A stretch of DNA of 64,000 nucleotides from CAYYJR01 sp964472305 (GCA_964472305.1 CAYYJR010000014.1:47125-111124); one strand, 5' to 3'; counted from the stretch's first letter, positions 43,234 through 53,033 are shown. The notes: a model not told the origin generated them from the sequence alone. Numbers and translations are program-made.

Positions 43234-44025
43234 ATGCCGATACATGATGGCGTCTGGGCGGCGATCCGTGGGGAAGCGCTGGAGGAATCGGTGCACGAGC
43301 CGACGTTGGCCAGTTATTTCCACGGGGTGGTGCTGAATCATCGCACCCTGGAGGATGCGCTGAGTTTTCACCTTGCCGGTAAACTGGCTGATGCCACGGT
43401 GGGGGAGTTGGCAATGCGCGATCTGATCCAGGAGGCGTTCAACGCCGATAAAACGATCGGGCGCAAATGCCGCCGGGATCTGCAAGCCGTACTCGAGCGC
43501 GATCCGGCGTGCCGGGGGTATTTCGTGGTGCTCCTCTATTTCAAAGGCTTTCAGTCGTTGCAGTCCTATCGAGTGGCGCATTATTACTGGATGCAAGGCC
43601 GAGAGGCGCTGGCGCTCTTCCTGCAAAGCCGCATCGCGCAAGTTTTTTCCGTCGATATCCACCCGGCGGCGCGTATCGGCGCGGGCATCATGATCGATCA
43701 TGCCACCGGGGTGGTGATCGGCGAGACGGCAGTGGTCGGCGATGATGTCTCCATGCTGCACGGAGTGACGCTGGGGGGCACCGGCAAGGAGACCGGTGAT
43801 CGCCATCCCAAGGTGCGCAAAGGCGTGTTGATCGGCGCCGGCGCGAAGATTCTCGGCAATATCGAGATCGGGGAAGGCGCGCGCATCGGGGCGGGGAGCG
43901 TCGTGCTGCATTCGGTGCCCCCGCATCATACCGCGGTCGGCGTTCCCGCGCGCGTGGTGGAAGGCGTGTCTACCGTGCAACCCGCCATCGCCATGGATCA
44001 TATGATTGCCGATTGGGATATTTGA
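43234..44025 (+). CDS. cysE: Serine O-acetyltransferase
   Basis: The 263-residue enzyme acetylates L-serine, the first step of cysteine synthesis. It has an N-terminal helical domain (FHGVVLNHRTLEDALSFHLA) and a C-terminal left-handed beta helix of hexapeptide repeats. The catalytic region includes MIDHATGVVIGETAVVG and MLHGVTLGGTGKETGDRHPK. The repeat IGAGAKILGNIEIGEGARIG follows. The Rrf2-type regulator gene lies just downstream with its own promoter. AAAGGAG precedes the ATG. The cysteine synthase partner (cysK) is not in the window. Confidence 0.95.
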   Translation: MPIHDGVWAAIRGEALEESVHEPTLASYFHGVVLNHRTLEDALSFHLAGKLADATVGELAMRDLIQEAFNADKTIGRKCRRDLQAVLERDPACRGYFVVLLYFKGFQSLQSYRVAHYYWMQGREALALFLQSRIAQVFSVDIHPAARIGAGIMIDHATGVVIGETAVVGDDVSMLHGVTLGGTGKETGDRHPKVRKGVLIGAGAKILGNIEIGEGARIGAGSVVLHSVPPHHTAVGVPARVVEGVSTVQPAIAMDHMIADWDI

Positions 44026-44050
44026 CAGGCGACGATGATGGCCTTACAAT
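44022..44050 (+). promoter_or_regulatory. Promoter of Rrf2-family gene
   Basis: TTGACA (44022-44027), a 17-nt spacer and TACAAT (44045-44050). The -35 overlaps the cysE stop codon. The leader is about 85 nt. Confidence 0.8.
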
Positions 44051-44143
44051 AAAACCTAGCATTCCGAGCCGAAAAGTATAGATATCGGATTCTCGCATGC
44101 CTGGCGGTGCGGGCACATCGGCGGAACGGTAGGGAGTATCACC

Positions 44144-44587
44144 ATGAAACTTTCGACACGATCAACATATGGCGTACGGGCGATGCTCGCACTGGCGATA
44201 CACTCCACGGGAAAACCACTAATGGTCAGGGAGATTGCCGAACAGTATAACCTGCCTCCGACGTATCTCGAGCAATTGATGGTGCTGTTGAAAAAGGCTG
44301 GGCTGGTGCATGCGACACGGGGCGCGCACGGGGGATATCTGCTGGCACGGAGCGCGGCGGAGATCAACCTGATGGAGATCATCGAAGTGCTCGAAGGCAC
44401 GCTCGCACTCGCTGACTGCCCCACCGGCGTGGGGTGTTGCGGACAACCGGAAACCTGTGCGCTGCACGATATCTGGAACGAAGCCACCCACGCGCTGCAG
44501 CACGTGTTTCAGAGCATCTCACTCGCGAACCTTGTCGAGCGACAGCGCGATAAAATCTCGTCACCGGCGCTGACATACAGCATTTAA
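44144..44587 (+). CDS. Rrf2-family transcriptional regulator with IscR-like cysteine set
   Basis: The 147-residue regulator has the winged-helix N-terminal domain STRSTYGVRAMLALAIHS, MVREIAEQYNLPPTYLEQLM and the wing RGAHGGYLLAR. Ligand positions are Cys92, Cys98 (and Cys99), Cys105 and His108. In E. coli IscR the Fe-S ligands are Cys92, Cys98, Cys104 and His107, so a one-residue insertion would explain the shift. It probably binds a [2Fe-2S] or [4Fe-4S] cluster and senses iron-sulfur status, or sulfur supply as CymR does. Being next to cysE supports a link to cysteine metabolism. Strong promoter at 44022-44050. Confidence 0.9.
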   Translation: MKLSTRSTYGVRAMLALAIHSTGKPLMVREIAEQYNLPPTYLEQLMVLLKKAGLVHATRGAHGGYLLARSAAEINLMEIIEVLEGTLALADCPTGVGCCGQPETCALHDIWNEATHALQHVFQSISLANLVERQRDKISSPALTYSI

Positions 44588-44950
44588 CGGAGATGAGACA
44601 CTGTCGGCGCTTCCCTCGCGGCGGGTAATGTACCGGTTGGCTGGCCGCAAGGCCCACCCGCTTCCGCTTCTCCGCGCTTCCCCGATGCACGACGCGCCAT
44701 CCCATCGGCCTTCCCGTGCCGCATAACCTGCGTATACGGATTGCGTTGCCCGTTGTTTGGTCTGCCACAGTGAGTGCCCGGTCCGGTGGGTAGGCAACGC
44801 CAAACGTGGGGATGCGGTGGTTTCGCGACGGACATCCTGTCGCTACTCAACCAACGGACCGAGCACAATCCGTATCACTGTATCATCCGGATGGATACAT
44901 CCCATGGTCTGCTCGCACAAAAGGCAAGTATCCGCTGTTCACTTGTGGTG
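44588..44950. other. Intergenic region without a convincing gene
   Basis: Nothing recognisable is encoded between the Rrf2 gene and the next URO-D gene. Open frames of 64-129 codons overlap each other on both strands without ribosome sites. The likely -10 of the next gene is at 44959-44964. Confidence 0.6.
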
Positions 44951-44958
44951 ATGACCGC

Positions 44959-44964
44959 TATAAT
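44959..44964 (+). promoter_or_regulatory. -10 element of URO-D-family gene
   Basis: TATAAT lies 31 nt before the ATG at 44995. The hexamer 17 nt upstream (TGTTCA) is a poor -35, so strength is uncertain. Confidence 0.45.
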
Positions 44965-44994
44965 GGTGGTCAGGCTCTTGAAGAGGTATCACCC

Positions 44995-46230
44995 ATGATA
45001 ACTGCCCATGATACGCATATCATCCGACGCTTGGCCGGCGAAGTCGCGGAGATCGCCGCGCTGCCCGTGCAGGAGCAAAAGCGCACGCTGTGGCGCCGGC
45101 TGAACGGACTGCATCCCGTGCGACCTATGGTGACGATGGACCAGGTGTGCTGGAACGAGATGAACGTGGATGACGAGTTGACCCTCACCTGCGAGGATGC
45201 CGAATGCCGCCAGTATGAGGATCAGTTGCGCAAAATCCTCTACCAGTGGCGGCACTTCCCGGTGGATATGGTGGTCGAACCGTTCATGCTGGTGCCCAAG
45301 GCCATCCACAACACCGGCTTCGGGGTAGGAGTGAAAGAGACGATCGCGGTGGGCGATCCCACCAACAGCGTTGTCGGGCACAGTTTTACGAACCAGTTTG
45401 TCACCGATGCCGACCTCGATAAGATCCAAACCCCACGCATCTCGCATGACGCCGCCGAGACCGCCCGCCGGATGAAGGTGGCACACGCATTGTTTGACGG
45501 CATGCTGGACGTGGTCGAGTATGGTTACGATCCCTACTTGTCGGTATGGGACCCGATCAGCTTCTGGATGAGCGTGGAAGGCGCGCTCTACACCCTGGTC
45601 GATCGGCCGGAGTATATGGCCGAGTTGGTGCGCCGAATCGTTGACGGGTATATGCGCATGCTCGATCAAATGGAGGACCAGGGACTGCTGTGTCACTCCC
45701 AGTCATGGATCCATTGCACTGGCGCCTATACCGACGAACTGCCCGCGCCGGGTTTCGACCCGCGTCGTCCGCGCACGCGGGATATCTGGATGTTCGGGCT
45801 GGCGCAGATGTTCTCCACGGTGTCGCCGGCGATGTTCGACGAATTCGAAATCGATCCGTGCATGCCGCTCTTCCGGCGCTTCGGCCTGGTCTATTACGGC
45901 TGCTGCGATCCGCTGGATCGCAAAATGGCGCAGGTGCGCAAAATCCCCAACGTGCGTAAAATCTCCATGAGCCCCTGGGTGGACGAAGAGCTTGGCGCCG
46001 CGGAGATCAAGGGGGATTACGTGTATTCCCGCAAACCCAACCCCGCCCTGCTGGCCTGGCCTGAGTTCAACGAAGCCGCCGCCCGCGAGCACCTGCAAAC
46101 CACCGTGGATATCTGCGCCCGCCACGGCTGCCCGTTGGAACTCATCTTCAAGGACATCAGCACCGTCGCCTACCAACCCCAACGCCTGTGGCGCTGGGCG
46201 GAGATCGCCATGGAAGTGGTCGGGGGATAA
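44995..46230 (+). CDS. Uroporphyrinogen decarboxylase-family protein, second copy
   Basis: The 411-residue protein is a distant member of the URO-D superfamily, longer than HemE. It shows VCWNEMNVDDELTLTC, FPVDMVVEPF, VVEYGYDPYLSVWDPISFW, LVYYGCCDPLDRKM, and KISMSPWVDEELGAAEI near the C-terminus. Its Cys-rich substrate strand CCDPL and length differ from the copy at 38041-39033, so the two are not recent duplicates. A methyl-transfer role on a corrinoid is possible but unproven; no corrinoid-binding protein is beside it. AGAGGT before ATG 44995 supports this start. It is convergent with the aldo/keto reductase. Confidence 0.8.
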   Translation: MITAHDTHIIRRLAGEVAEIAALPVQEQKRTLWRRLNGLHPVRPMVTMDQVCWNEMNVDDELTLTCEDAECRQYEDQLRKILYQWRHFPVDMVVEPFMLVPKAIHNTGFGVGVKETIAVGDPTNSVVGHSFTNQFVTDADLDKIQTPRISHDAAETARRMKVAHALFDGMLDVVEYGYDPYLSVWDPISFWMSVEGALYTLVDRPEYMAELVRRIVDGYMRMLDQMEDQGLLCHSQSWIHCTGAYTDELPAPGFDPRRPRTRDIWMFGLAQMFSTVSPAMFDEFEIDPCMPLFRRFGLVYYGCCDPLDRKMAQVRKIPNVRKISMSPWVDEELGAAEIKGDYVYSRKPNPALLAWPEFNEAAAREHLQTTVDICARHGCPLELIFKDISTVAYQPQRLWRWAEIAMEVVGG

Positions 46231-46273
46231 GCGAGTTCGTCGCACAGGGGCATTCGCCGCAGGCGTCGAATCA

Positions 46274-47056
46274 TCACCCCGTTCCATCGATTATATTCAT
46301 CTCTTGCTCGTCCAGGTTGAAGTCGAACACTGCGGCGTTTTCGCGAATGCGTTCGCGGTGGGTGGATTTCGGGATGGTAATGGCGTCATGCTGCAGCGAC
46401 CAGCGGATAATCACCTGTGCCGGCGACTTGCCGTGGCGACGGGCGATCTCCCGCAGGCGCGGGTCGCGCAGGTTGCTGCCTTGCAACGGGCTGTAGCCTT
46501 CGAAGGCGATGTCGTGGTCGCGGCAGTAGGCACGCAGCTCCGGCTGTAGTTTCGATGGGCTGAACGGCACCTGGTTCACTGCCGGCGGTACGGGTGAGAT
46601 GGCGCGCAGTGCCTCCAGCAGGTCGATCCCGAAGTTGCTGACCCCGATGGCGCGGCACAATCCCGCCTGCTGCAGGTCGAGCATGGCGCGCCAGATATCC
46701 GGCCACCTCGGCGTCGGCCAGTGAATGAGGTAGAGATCGAGGTAGTTCATCCCCAGTCGCCGCAGGCTCGCGCGGCAGGCGGTCGAGGTATCCGTCATCC
46801 CGTGCGCGTTGCCCCACACTTTGGAGGTGATGAATACCGCGTGCCGGTCCACCCCACTCGCCGCCACCGCCGCGCCCACGCTCTGCTCATTGCCATAGGC
46901 TGCCGCGGTGTCGATGAGCCGGTAGCCCACCTCCAGCGCTGTCGCCACTGCTTGTTCGCCTACCGGACTCTCCGGCACCTGCCATGTCCCAAAGCCCAAC
47001 ATCGGCATTGTCATCCCGTTGTTCAGCGTCACCATGCTGTCGATCGTCAGTGCCAT
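46274..47056 (-). CDS. Aldo/keto reductase
   Basis: A 260-residue NADPH-dependent (alpha/beta)8 reductase of the AKR family. The catalytic tetrad is Asp49 (RLIDTAAAYGNE), Tyr54, Lys79 (ITSKVW) and His112 (YLIHWP), all present. The coenzyme end IPKSTHRERIRENAAVFDF is typical of AKR5-like enzymes, such as 2,5-diketo-gluconate reductase. The true carbonyl substrate is not predictable. A purine-rich GGAGGGGCGGAG runs up to the ATG at 47056; an in-frame start 18 codons earlier is less likely. Confidence 0.93.
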   Translation of the reverse strand: MALTIDSMVTLNNGMTMPMLGFGTWQVPESPVGEQAVATALEVGYRLIDTAAAYGNEQSVGAAVAASGVDRHAVFITSKVWGNAHGMTDTSTACRASLRRLGMNYLDLYLIHWPTPRWPDIWRAMLDLQQAGLCRAIGVSNFGIDLLEALRAISPVPPAVNQVPFSPSKLQPELRAYCRDHDIAFEGYSPLQGSNLRDPRLREIARRHGKSPAQVIIRWSLQHDAITIPKSTHRERIRENAAVFDFNLDEQEMNIIDGTG

Positions 47057-47273
47057 CTCCGCCCCTCCGCATCCCTTATCTTGCCAGCAGTCAGCGTCAG
47101 CGCATGTCATGGGCGCGACTCATTGTTCAACCGGCGTCAGATACTGCTTCCTGAACGGAAAAGCATGGTGCTCTGACTTCACATGGGGTAATGCGGTTCT
47201 GCATTGTTCCTGCGATCCCGCTGGCAATACACGATGGGGTGCCACACGCGGTAGCTCATTTCGGCGTATCGCG

Positions 47274-48974
47274 CTAGACTTCAATAATCACCGGCAGGAT
47301 CATCGGGCGTCGCCGGGTTTTTTCGGTGATGAAACGACTCAAGGTGGAGCGGATCGACGATTTGACGCTCTCGAGATCGGTGCTGCCGACGGGAGACATG
47401 TGCGTGATCGTCGCGCGGACGACGTCTTTCGCTTCCTCGATGAGGGCTTCCGCATGTTCAAGGTAGACGAAGCCGCGGGTGACCAGGTCCGGACCGGAGA
47501 GGATCTCCCCGGTATCCGCGTCGATGGCGACAATCGCCACCAGCATACCGTCTTCCGACAGGTGCTTGCGGTCACGCAACACCGCGGCGCCAATGTCGCC
47601 AACGCCCAGGCCGTCGATCATCACGCGACCCGCCGGCACGTGGCCGATCACCTGCCCGCGCCCCTGCGCCATTTCGTAGACATCCCCGGAGTGAAGAATC
47701 GGCACGCGCGTCCGGTCATAGTGCAGATGCTGCGCCAGCGCCTGGTAGCTGACCAGGTGGCGGTATTCGCCATGCACGGGAATGGCAATAGCCGGTCCGG
47801 TGAGAGAAAGCATCAACTTCAACTCTTCCTCTTTCGCATGGCCGGAGACATGTAAACGATCTTCCGAGCCGAAGACGACGCGGGCGCCTTGTTTGCATAA
47901 CTGGTTGATCATCCGATAAACCGCCGCTTCGTTGCCGGGAATGGGGCTTGCAGAGAGCACGACCAGGTCGCCTTCCGTCAGCTTGATATATTTCTGTTCG
48001 CCGGTGGACATCAACCGGAGCGCGGCCATCGGTTCACCCTGGCTCCCGGTAGCGAGGACGGTCACGCCGTCGCGGGGATACTGGCTGATCTCCTGCGGTT
48101 CGATAAGCAAGTCGTCCGACGGCACTTTCAAGAATCCCAGTTCGCGCGCGACCTCCAGGTTGGCGCGCATGCTGCGCCCCATCACCACGACTTTCCGCTC
48201 ATACAGGTCCGAGACGTTCAGCACCTCCTGCATGCGGGCGATATTCGAGGCAAACGACGAAATGACCACCAGCCCATCGGCTTCGGCCATCAACAGGTCG
48301 AGGGACTGGGCAACCATGAGTTCCGACGGCACCCAACCGGCCTCCCCGGCATTGGTCACGTCGCACACCAGCGCAAGGACGGGGCTCGCGGTGGCGGCGG
48401 CGAGGCGCTTGAGGTCGGTGGCAGCACCGAGCAGCGGGCTGTGTTCGAACTTGAAGTCGCCGGTGTGGATGACGCGCCCTGCCGGTGAATCGATCACCAG
48501 TCCGACGCCGTCAATAATACTGTGGGCAACCCGGAAAAAGGACAGGGAAAACGGTCCAAGCGTCACCGCGCCATCGGGATCGATCTCGTTGAGCGTCACC
48601 GGCGGCAAATAGGTATGCTCCGCAAGCTTTTTGCGCACCAGGCCGAGGGTAAACTTCGTCCCCCACACCGGTACCGGCAATTCGTTGAGCACCCAGGGTA
48701 AGGCGCCGATGTGATCCTCATGGCCGTGGGTGAGCACAATCCCGAGTACGCGGTCGGCATGCTCCAACAGATAGGTGATGTCCGGGATGACCAGGTCCAC
48801 GCCGAGCATCTCTTCCTCGGGGAATAGCATGCCGCAATCGACGACGAGGATCTGCCCGTCGTATTCGTATGCGAACATATTCTTGCCGATTTCGCCGATG
48901 CCCCCCAGCGGGATGAAGCGGAGCGCCGCGAGATCGGGCGTGTAACCATTGGTCTGTCCAGTGGACTCAGTCAT
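47274..48974 (-). CDS. rnj: Ribonuclease J
   Basis: The 566-residue beta-CASP metallo-beta-lactamase ribonuclease degrades and matures RNA by 5'-exo and endonucleolytic cuts. The zinc motif HGHEDH is at 83-88, with LGGIGEIGKNMF and VDCGMLFPEEEMLGVD before it. The beta-CASP region (SSFASNIARMQEVL, GRSMRANLEVARELG, SQGEPMAALRLM), the HxxGHA element (LHVSGHAKEEEL) and PVHGEYRHL follow. GCAGGAGA 7 nt upstream fixes ATG 48974. RNase J in place of, or beside, RNase E is common outside gamma-proteobacteria. prfC follows upstream on the same strand. Confidence 0.97.
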   Translation of the reverse strand: MTESTGQTNGYTPDLAALRFIPLGGIGEIGKNMFAYEYDGQILVVDCGMLFPEEEMLGVDLVIPDITYLLEHADRVLGIVLTHGHEDHIGALPWVLNELPVPVWGTKFTLGLVRKKLAEHTYLPPVTLNEIDPDGAVTLGPFSLSFFRVAHSIIDGVGLVIDSPAGRVIHTGDFKFEHSPLLGAATDLKRLAAATASPVLALVCDVTNAGEAGWVPSELMVAQSLDLLMAEADGLVVISSFASNIARMQEVLNVSDLYERKVVVMGRSMRANLEVARELGFLKVPSDDLLIEPQEISQYPRDGVTVLATGSQGEPMAALRLMSTGEQKYIKLTEGDLVVLSASPIPGNEAAVYRMINQLCKQGARVVFGSEDRLHVSGHAKEEELKLMLSLTGPAIAIPVHGEYRHLVSYQALAQHLHYDRTRVPILHSGDVYEMAQGRGQVIGHVPAGRVMIDGLGVGDIGAAVLRDRKHLSEDGMLVAIVAIDADTGEILSGPDLVTRGFVYLEHAEALIEEAKDVVRATITHMSPVGSTDLESVKSSIRSTLSRFITEKTRRRPMILPVIIEV

Positions 48975-49121
48975 GTGTCGTCTCCTGCGGGACATTGCCC
49001 GCCGTCCATGATCGGTCGCGGCCCGCACCCACGGGCGGGAGCAGTGATGCAACGGGTCCCGTGTGATCGCGCCGATGCACCGGCGGACCAGGGGGTACGC
49101 CGCCGGCACTCCGTATGCGAT

Positions 49122-50729
49122 TCAATACGCGCTCTCCACGGTCGCATCGCCGAACGGCAATGCACTCAACTGGAGATGAGGATGATCATCGGTGAAGTAG
49201 CGCAGCCGCCATTCGTTCGGGAAGAGCAGCACCTGCTGCCCGAAGCGATCTTCCGCCTCGATCACGCCGCTGATTAACTTGAGCGTTGCCGCGTATCCAT
49301 CGCGGGGGCGATACCAGCGCACGATCGTCCACGGGGCAGCTTCCAGATGTGAGGGTGCCCCGTATTCGCTCTCCAGCCGATATTGCACGATTTCGAATTG
49401 CAGCGGGCCAACCGCGGCGAGGAGGGGCATCGTCGTGGTCGATTTCGTCGGCGTGAACGATTGGACGACGCCTTCCTGCAGTAATTGCTCCAGCCCATCG
49501 CGAAACCGCTTGTAATTCGACGGCTGCGGATTCAGCAGATAGGTGAAGCACTCGGGTGTGAAGCGCGGGATTTCCCGGTAGAGGATCGCGGGATCTTCCG
49601 TCAGCGTGTCGCCGATGGCGAATTGGGCGTTGCTCACCAGGCCGACCACGTCACCGGGGTACGCCTCGTTCACGGTTTCTCGATCACGGCCAAAAAGCTT
49701 CTGGGCATTGGCCAGGCGAACCTTTTTGCCAGTATTCGCGTGCACTACGGTCATGTCCCGCGTGAATTTGCCGGAAACAACCCGCACAAACGCCACGCGG
49801 TCACGGTGCTTCGGATCCATGTTCGCCTGTATTTTGAAGACGAAGCCGGAAAACTCCCCGCGTTCGGGCGCGACCTCCCCGTCCTGACAGCGTCGCGGCG
49901 CCGGGGGCGCCGAATACTGCAGAAAACCGTCGAGCAGCAACTGCACGCCGAAGTTGTTGAGGGCGCTGCCGAAGTAGACCGGCGTGACCTGTCCGGTCAG
50001 CACCGTCGCCGGATCGAAAGCCGCGCCCATTTGCTCCAGCATTTCCACCTCTTCGCAGACCGTGCGGTACGTCTCATCATCAAGCTGCTCGCGGACGAAG
50101 GCGTCCTCCAGGCCACTGGTGGCAACCGGCGCACGATAGGCGCCTTTCGGCGTGCGCTCGAAGAGGTGGGCGAGTCGCGTCTGCCGCTCCCAGACTCCCT
50201 TAAAGGTGATGCCTGTCCCGAGGGGCCAGTTCATCGGATACGCGCCGATACCGAGCACGGATTCCAATTCGTCCACCAGTTCCAGCGGGTTGCGGGTCGG
50301 ACGGTCCAATTTGTTGATGAAGGTGAAGATGGGCACGCCGCGCCGCCGGCAGACTTCGAAGAGTTTGCGCGTTTGATCCTCGATGCCTTTGCCGGCGTCG
50401 ATCACCATGACGGCGGCATCGACGGCGGTCAGCACGCGATACGTGTCCTCGGAGAAGTCCTTATGACCGGGAGTATCGAGCAGATTGATGCGATAGCCCC
50501 GGTAGTCGAATTGCAGCACGGTCGAGGAAATCGAGATGCCGCGCTGGCGTTCCAGGTCCATCCAGTCGGACGTGGTGGCGCGCTGATCCGCGCGCGCGGT
50601 GATCGAGCCGGCGAGTTGCACGGCCCCGCCGTAGAGCAGAAACTTCTCGGTGAGCGTGGTTTTCCCGGCGTCCGGGTGCGAGACAATGGCAAAAGTGCGT
50701 CGACGTGCGATTTCGTGCGAAAGAGACAT
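49122..50729 (-). CDS. prfC: Peptide chain release factor 3
   Basis: The 535-residue GTPase removes RF1 and RF2 from the ribosome after termination. G1 SHPDAGKTT is at 17-25. G2 QRGISI, G3 DTPGHKDF and G4 NKLDR follow in the usual order, and the family's domain II/III regions FVRVVSGKFTRDMTV and FVFKIQANMDPKHRDRVAF are present. Start at 50729 is set by homology; GGAG is rather far (about 11 nt). RNase J lies about 150 nt downstream. Confidence 0.97.
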   Translation of the reverse strand: MSLSHEIARRRTFAIVSHPDAGKTTLTEKFLLYGGAVQLAGSITARADQRATTSDWMDLERQRGISISSTVLQFDYRGYRINLLDTPGHKDFSEDTYRVLTAVDAAVMVIDAGKGIEDQTRKLFEVCRRRGVPIFTFINKLDRPTRNPLELVDELESVLGIGAYPMNWPLGTGITFKGVWERQTRLAHLFERTPKGAYRAPVATSGLEDAFVREQLDDETYRTVCEEVEMLEQMGAAFDPATVLTGQVTPVYFGSALNNFGVQLLLDGFLQYSAPPAPRRCQDGEVAPERGEFSGFVFKIQANMDPKHRDRVAFVRVVSGKFTRDMTVVHANTGKKVRLANAQKLFGRDRETVNEAYPGDVVGLVSNAQFAIGDTLTEDPAILYREIPRFTPECFTYLLNPQPSNYKRFRDGLEQLLQEGVVQSFTPTKSTTTMPLLAAVGPLQFEIVQYRLESEYGAPSHLEAAPWTIVRWYRPRDGYAATLKLISGVIEAEDRFGQQVLLFPNEWRLRYFTDDHPHLQLSALPFGDATVESAY

Positions 50730-51297
50730 GGTGCGAACACTCCAATGAGATCGGCGCAGATGCGAATCTCCCGCGCCTCAACGGATCACAACCCGAGGGG
50801 GTTACGACGAGACAAATGGGTGATGCGCCGGGAGCGGTGCATCACCGCGGATGGTTCCGGCGTTGCGTCAGCGTTCTTTGTCTCTACGTTGGAGCGTTGA
50901 CCATGATGAATGAGATTGTTTCCCGTGATGGCTGGCAGCGCACAGCAGGACTGTCGCGGAAAATATCACTGGTATAGTAACGAAAAACAGGGGTGCCTGT
51001 CAATTTGCGTACCAAAGCCGACCAGCGGGAAGGCTTATCCGCTGATGACACGGCAGGATCGTATCGAAAACCACTGTGCCGAACCCGTCTATTCATTGGT
51101 CATGTGCATGACAGCCACCATGGGCGGGAGTCGGGTGGGAGTATTTTGCACAATAGTTTTACGACTCGACAGACCGGACGCCCAAAGAAGATACGTTATT
51201 GACACTTTTGTTGACACATAGGGATTAAAAACTAAATACAACGCGATAAAACACGGATAGCACGGAGCGTGAAAAGTGGTGATTTTGAGGCTAAAAG
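50730..51297. other. Intergenic region without a convincing gene
   Basis: About 570 nt, more A+T-rich toward the tRNA, with open frames up to 103 codons on the plus strand lacking ribosome sites or recognisable products. AAAAGTGGTG occurs twice near 51273-51303 just beyond the tRNA 3' end. No intrinsic terminator or RNA fold was recognised. Confidence 0.55.
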
Positions 51298-51373
51298 TGG
51301 TGGATCGTGCTGGATTCGAACCAGCGACCTTGGGATTAAGAGTCCCCTGCTCTACCAGCTGAGCTAACGATCC
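51298..51373 (-). tRNA. tRNA-Lys (CTT)
   Basis: The minus strand folds as a tRNA. The acceptor stem is GGATCGT/ACGATCC (51373-51367 with 51308-51302). The D arm is GCTCAGCTGGTAGAGC and the anticodon loop CTCTTAA, giving CTT for Lys. The T arm is GCTGG-TTCGAAT-CCAGC and CCA is encoded (51300-51298). The outermost anticodon-stem pair is G-A. Confidence 0.97.
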
Positions 51374-51384
51374 ACGCGGGTATT

Positions 51385-51413
51385 AGTATAAAAAATCAGG
51401 GGAGGGTTGTCAA
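51385..51413 (-). promoter_or_regulatory. Promoter of tRNA-Lys
   Basis: On the minus strand, TTGACA (51413-51408), a 17-nt spacer and TATACT (51390-51385). Transcription starts near 51378, only about 5 nt before the mature tRNA. Confidence 0.85.
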
Positions 51414-51427
51414 GCCGCGTGGGTTGA

Positions 51428-52741
51428 TTATGTGCGGGGGGCGTGCGGGGTGCGGACGTGGTGGCGCAGGGTGAGGGCAATGGCAAGGGCGGCGAGGCTG
51501 ATGACGCCGGCGGTGACGAAGGCGGTGGGGAAGCCGGCGCGCTCGATGAGCCCGCCGATGGCCAGCGGTCCGAGCAGTACGGGCAGCAGGCTGGCCATGT
51601 TGGCGGTGGCAATGAAGGTGCTTTTATCGCCGGACGGCGATAAGTCCAGCACTGCCGGCATAAAAACCGACCACTGTGTATTGAGTATGCCGGCGAACAG
51701 CGAGGGGATGAAGAGCAGCGGCGGCGGCAGCATCAGCGGGGGCAGGTTCCCCAACCGTGGGGTGAACCATGCCGGCTGCCATCCGCCGAAGGGGTAGAGC
51801 AGCACGATGGCCGGCAGCAAGGCGATGATGAGCACCCACGGCAGTCGTGATCCCAGACGATCGACCAGCACTCCGAGGCACAGCCCGCCTACGGCGCCGC
51901 CCAGCGCCTGCCAGAGGGTGATGCGGCCGACGATCTCCCGCGGATAGTGCAATCCGGTCGGGGCCAGTGCATAGGTAATCAGGAACGGGATAATCGCCGC
52001 GGCGAGCGTAAACACGGTGTAGCTGAGTACCAGTCGGCCGAAGGTCGTGCGCGGGTGGCACGCCTGCACCATGGCACGCAGCCGCGTGAGCAGCGGAGGC
52101 GCCGGGGGATGCGCAAAGGCCGATGGCGGCACTGGCGCCAGCGAGAAGGCGACCATGGATGCCACGAAGCACGCGCCGGCAAGACAGAAGGCATCGCGCA
52201 GTGCATCAGGCCCGAGCCAGCGCTGTGCCTGTTGCAGCCCCAGGCCGCCCAGGATGCCGCCGCCGGCGAAACACGCGGCCCCCAGGCCGAAGTAGATGCC
52301 GCGCAGCCGTGTCGGCACCACCTGCGCCACCATATCGATCCACACCGGCACCACCAGCCCCATAATGAGCTGTGAGAAACCCAACAGGACGATTACGACG
52401 GCGATGAGCCTGCCGGGATAGCGCGCGCCCAGCAGGCGGTCGAGGAAGGGGATAGCCAGGTACGTGGCAATATAGAGCAGGTGAAGAACGATTATCGCCT
52501 GTTTGCGCCGGGGAAAGCGTTCGATGACGGTGCGGCCAAAAAACTGCGGGATCACCATCAACGCTCCCATGGCGGTGGCCATCACGCCAATGACGAACGG
52601 CGATGCCCCCAATCCCTGCAGGTATGCGGGAATGGTGGTGGACATCAGCACGAAGTAGTTCCCCAACCCCCACAGGAACTCCGTGAGCAGCAAGAAAACG
52701 ACTGTGCGGGCGAGTATTTTTTCGGTGAATAATCCTCGCAT
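51428..52741 (-). CDS. MFS transporter
   Basis: The 437-residue integral membrane protein has about 12 hydrophobic helices (first FLLLTEFLWGLGNYFVLM) and the loop GRTVIERFPRRKQA in place of the classic motif A. A second GVLVDRLGSRLPW appears in the C-terminal half. It is an efflux- or uptake-type major facilitator of unknown substrate. The ATG at 52741 is taken because it precedes the first helix; longer in-frame starts add a low-complexity segment. It is not related to the transporter at 41598-43061 beyond the superfamily. It follows the GT-C membrane enzyme gene on the same strand by about 290 nt. Confidence 0.85.
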   Translation of the reverse strand: MRGLFTEKILARTVVFLLLTEFLWGLGNYFVLMSTTIPAYLQGLGASPFVIGVMATAMGALMVIPQFFGRTVIERFPRRKQAIIVLHLLYIATYLAIPFLDRLLGARYPGRLIAVVIVLLGFSQLIMGLVVPVWIDMVAQVVPTRLRGIYFGLGAACFAGGGILGGLGLQQAQRWLGPDALRDAFCLAGACFVASMVAFSLAPVPPSAFAHPPAPPLLTRLRAMVQACHPRTTFGRLVLSYTVFTLAAAIIPFLITYALAPTGLHYPREIVGRITLWQALGGAVGGLCLGVLVDRLGSRLPWVLIIALLPAIVLLYPFGGWQPAWFTPRLGNLPPLMLPPPLLFIPSLFAGILNTQWSVFMPAVLDLSPSGDKSTFIATANMASLLPVLLGPLAIGGLIERAGFPTAFVTAGVISLAALAIALTLRHHVRTPHAPRT

Positions 52742-53033
52742 AGCGGCGCCGGCATTAAAGCGGTCGCATGATAGCACAGCCTTTGTGAAAGGGCAAGTAA
52801 ATGGGGTGGGGCGGCAAGAGCGGAGCGGTGCGTGTGATCGGCCCGAAGACGTGAAGACGCGGCGGTTGAGTTGGCTCGTTGCTGCGCCGGGGAACGCTCT
52901 TGCACCGGGCAAGCCGTAGCGAAACCCCGGCGGGGGTGGTCAAGGTTTTGCCACGGCTATCCTTTCATGTTTAACCACGACTATCGTCTCCCTTACCGCC
53001 GCAGGGTGCGCAACGATTCACCACCGGTATTCG

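Noticed and set aside
49485..50900. 471-codon open frame on the plus strand
   Set aside because: Antisense to prfC; no motif, signal or ribosome site.
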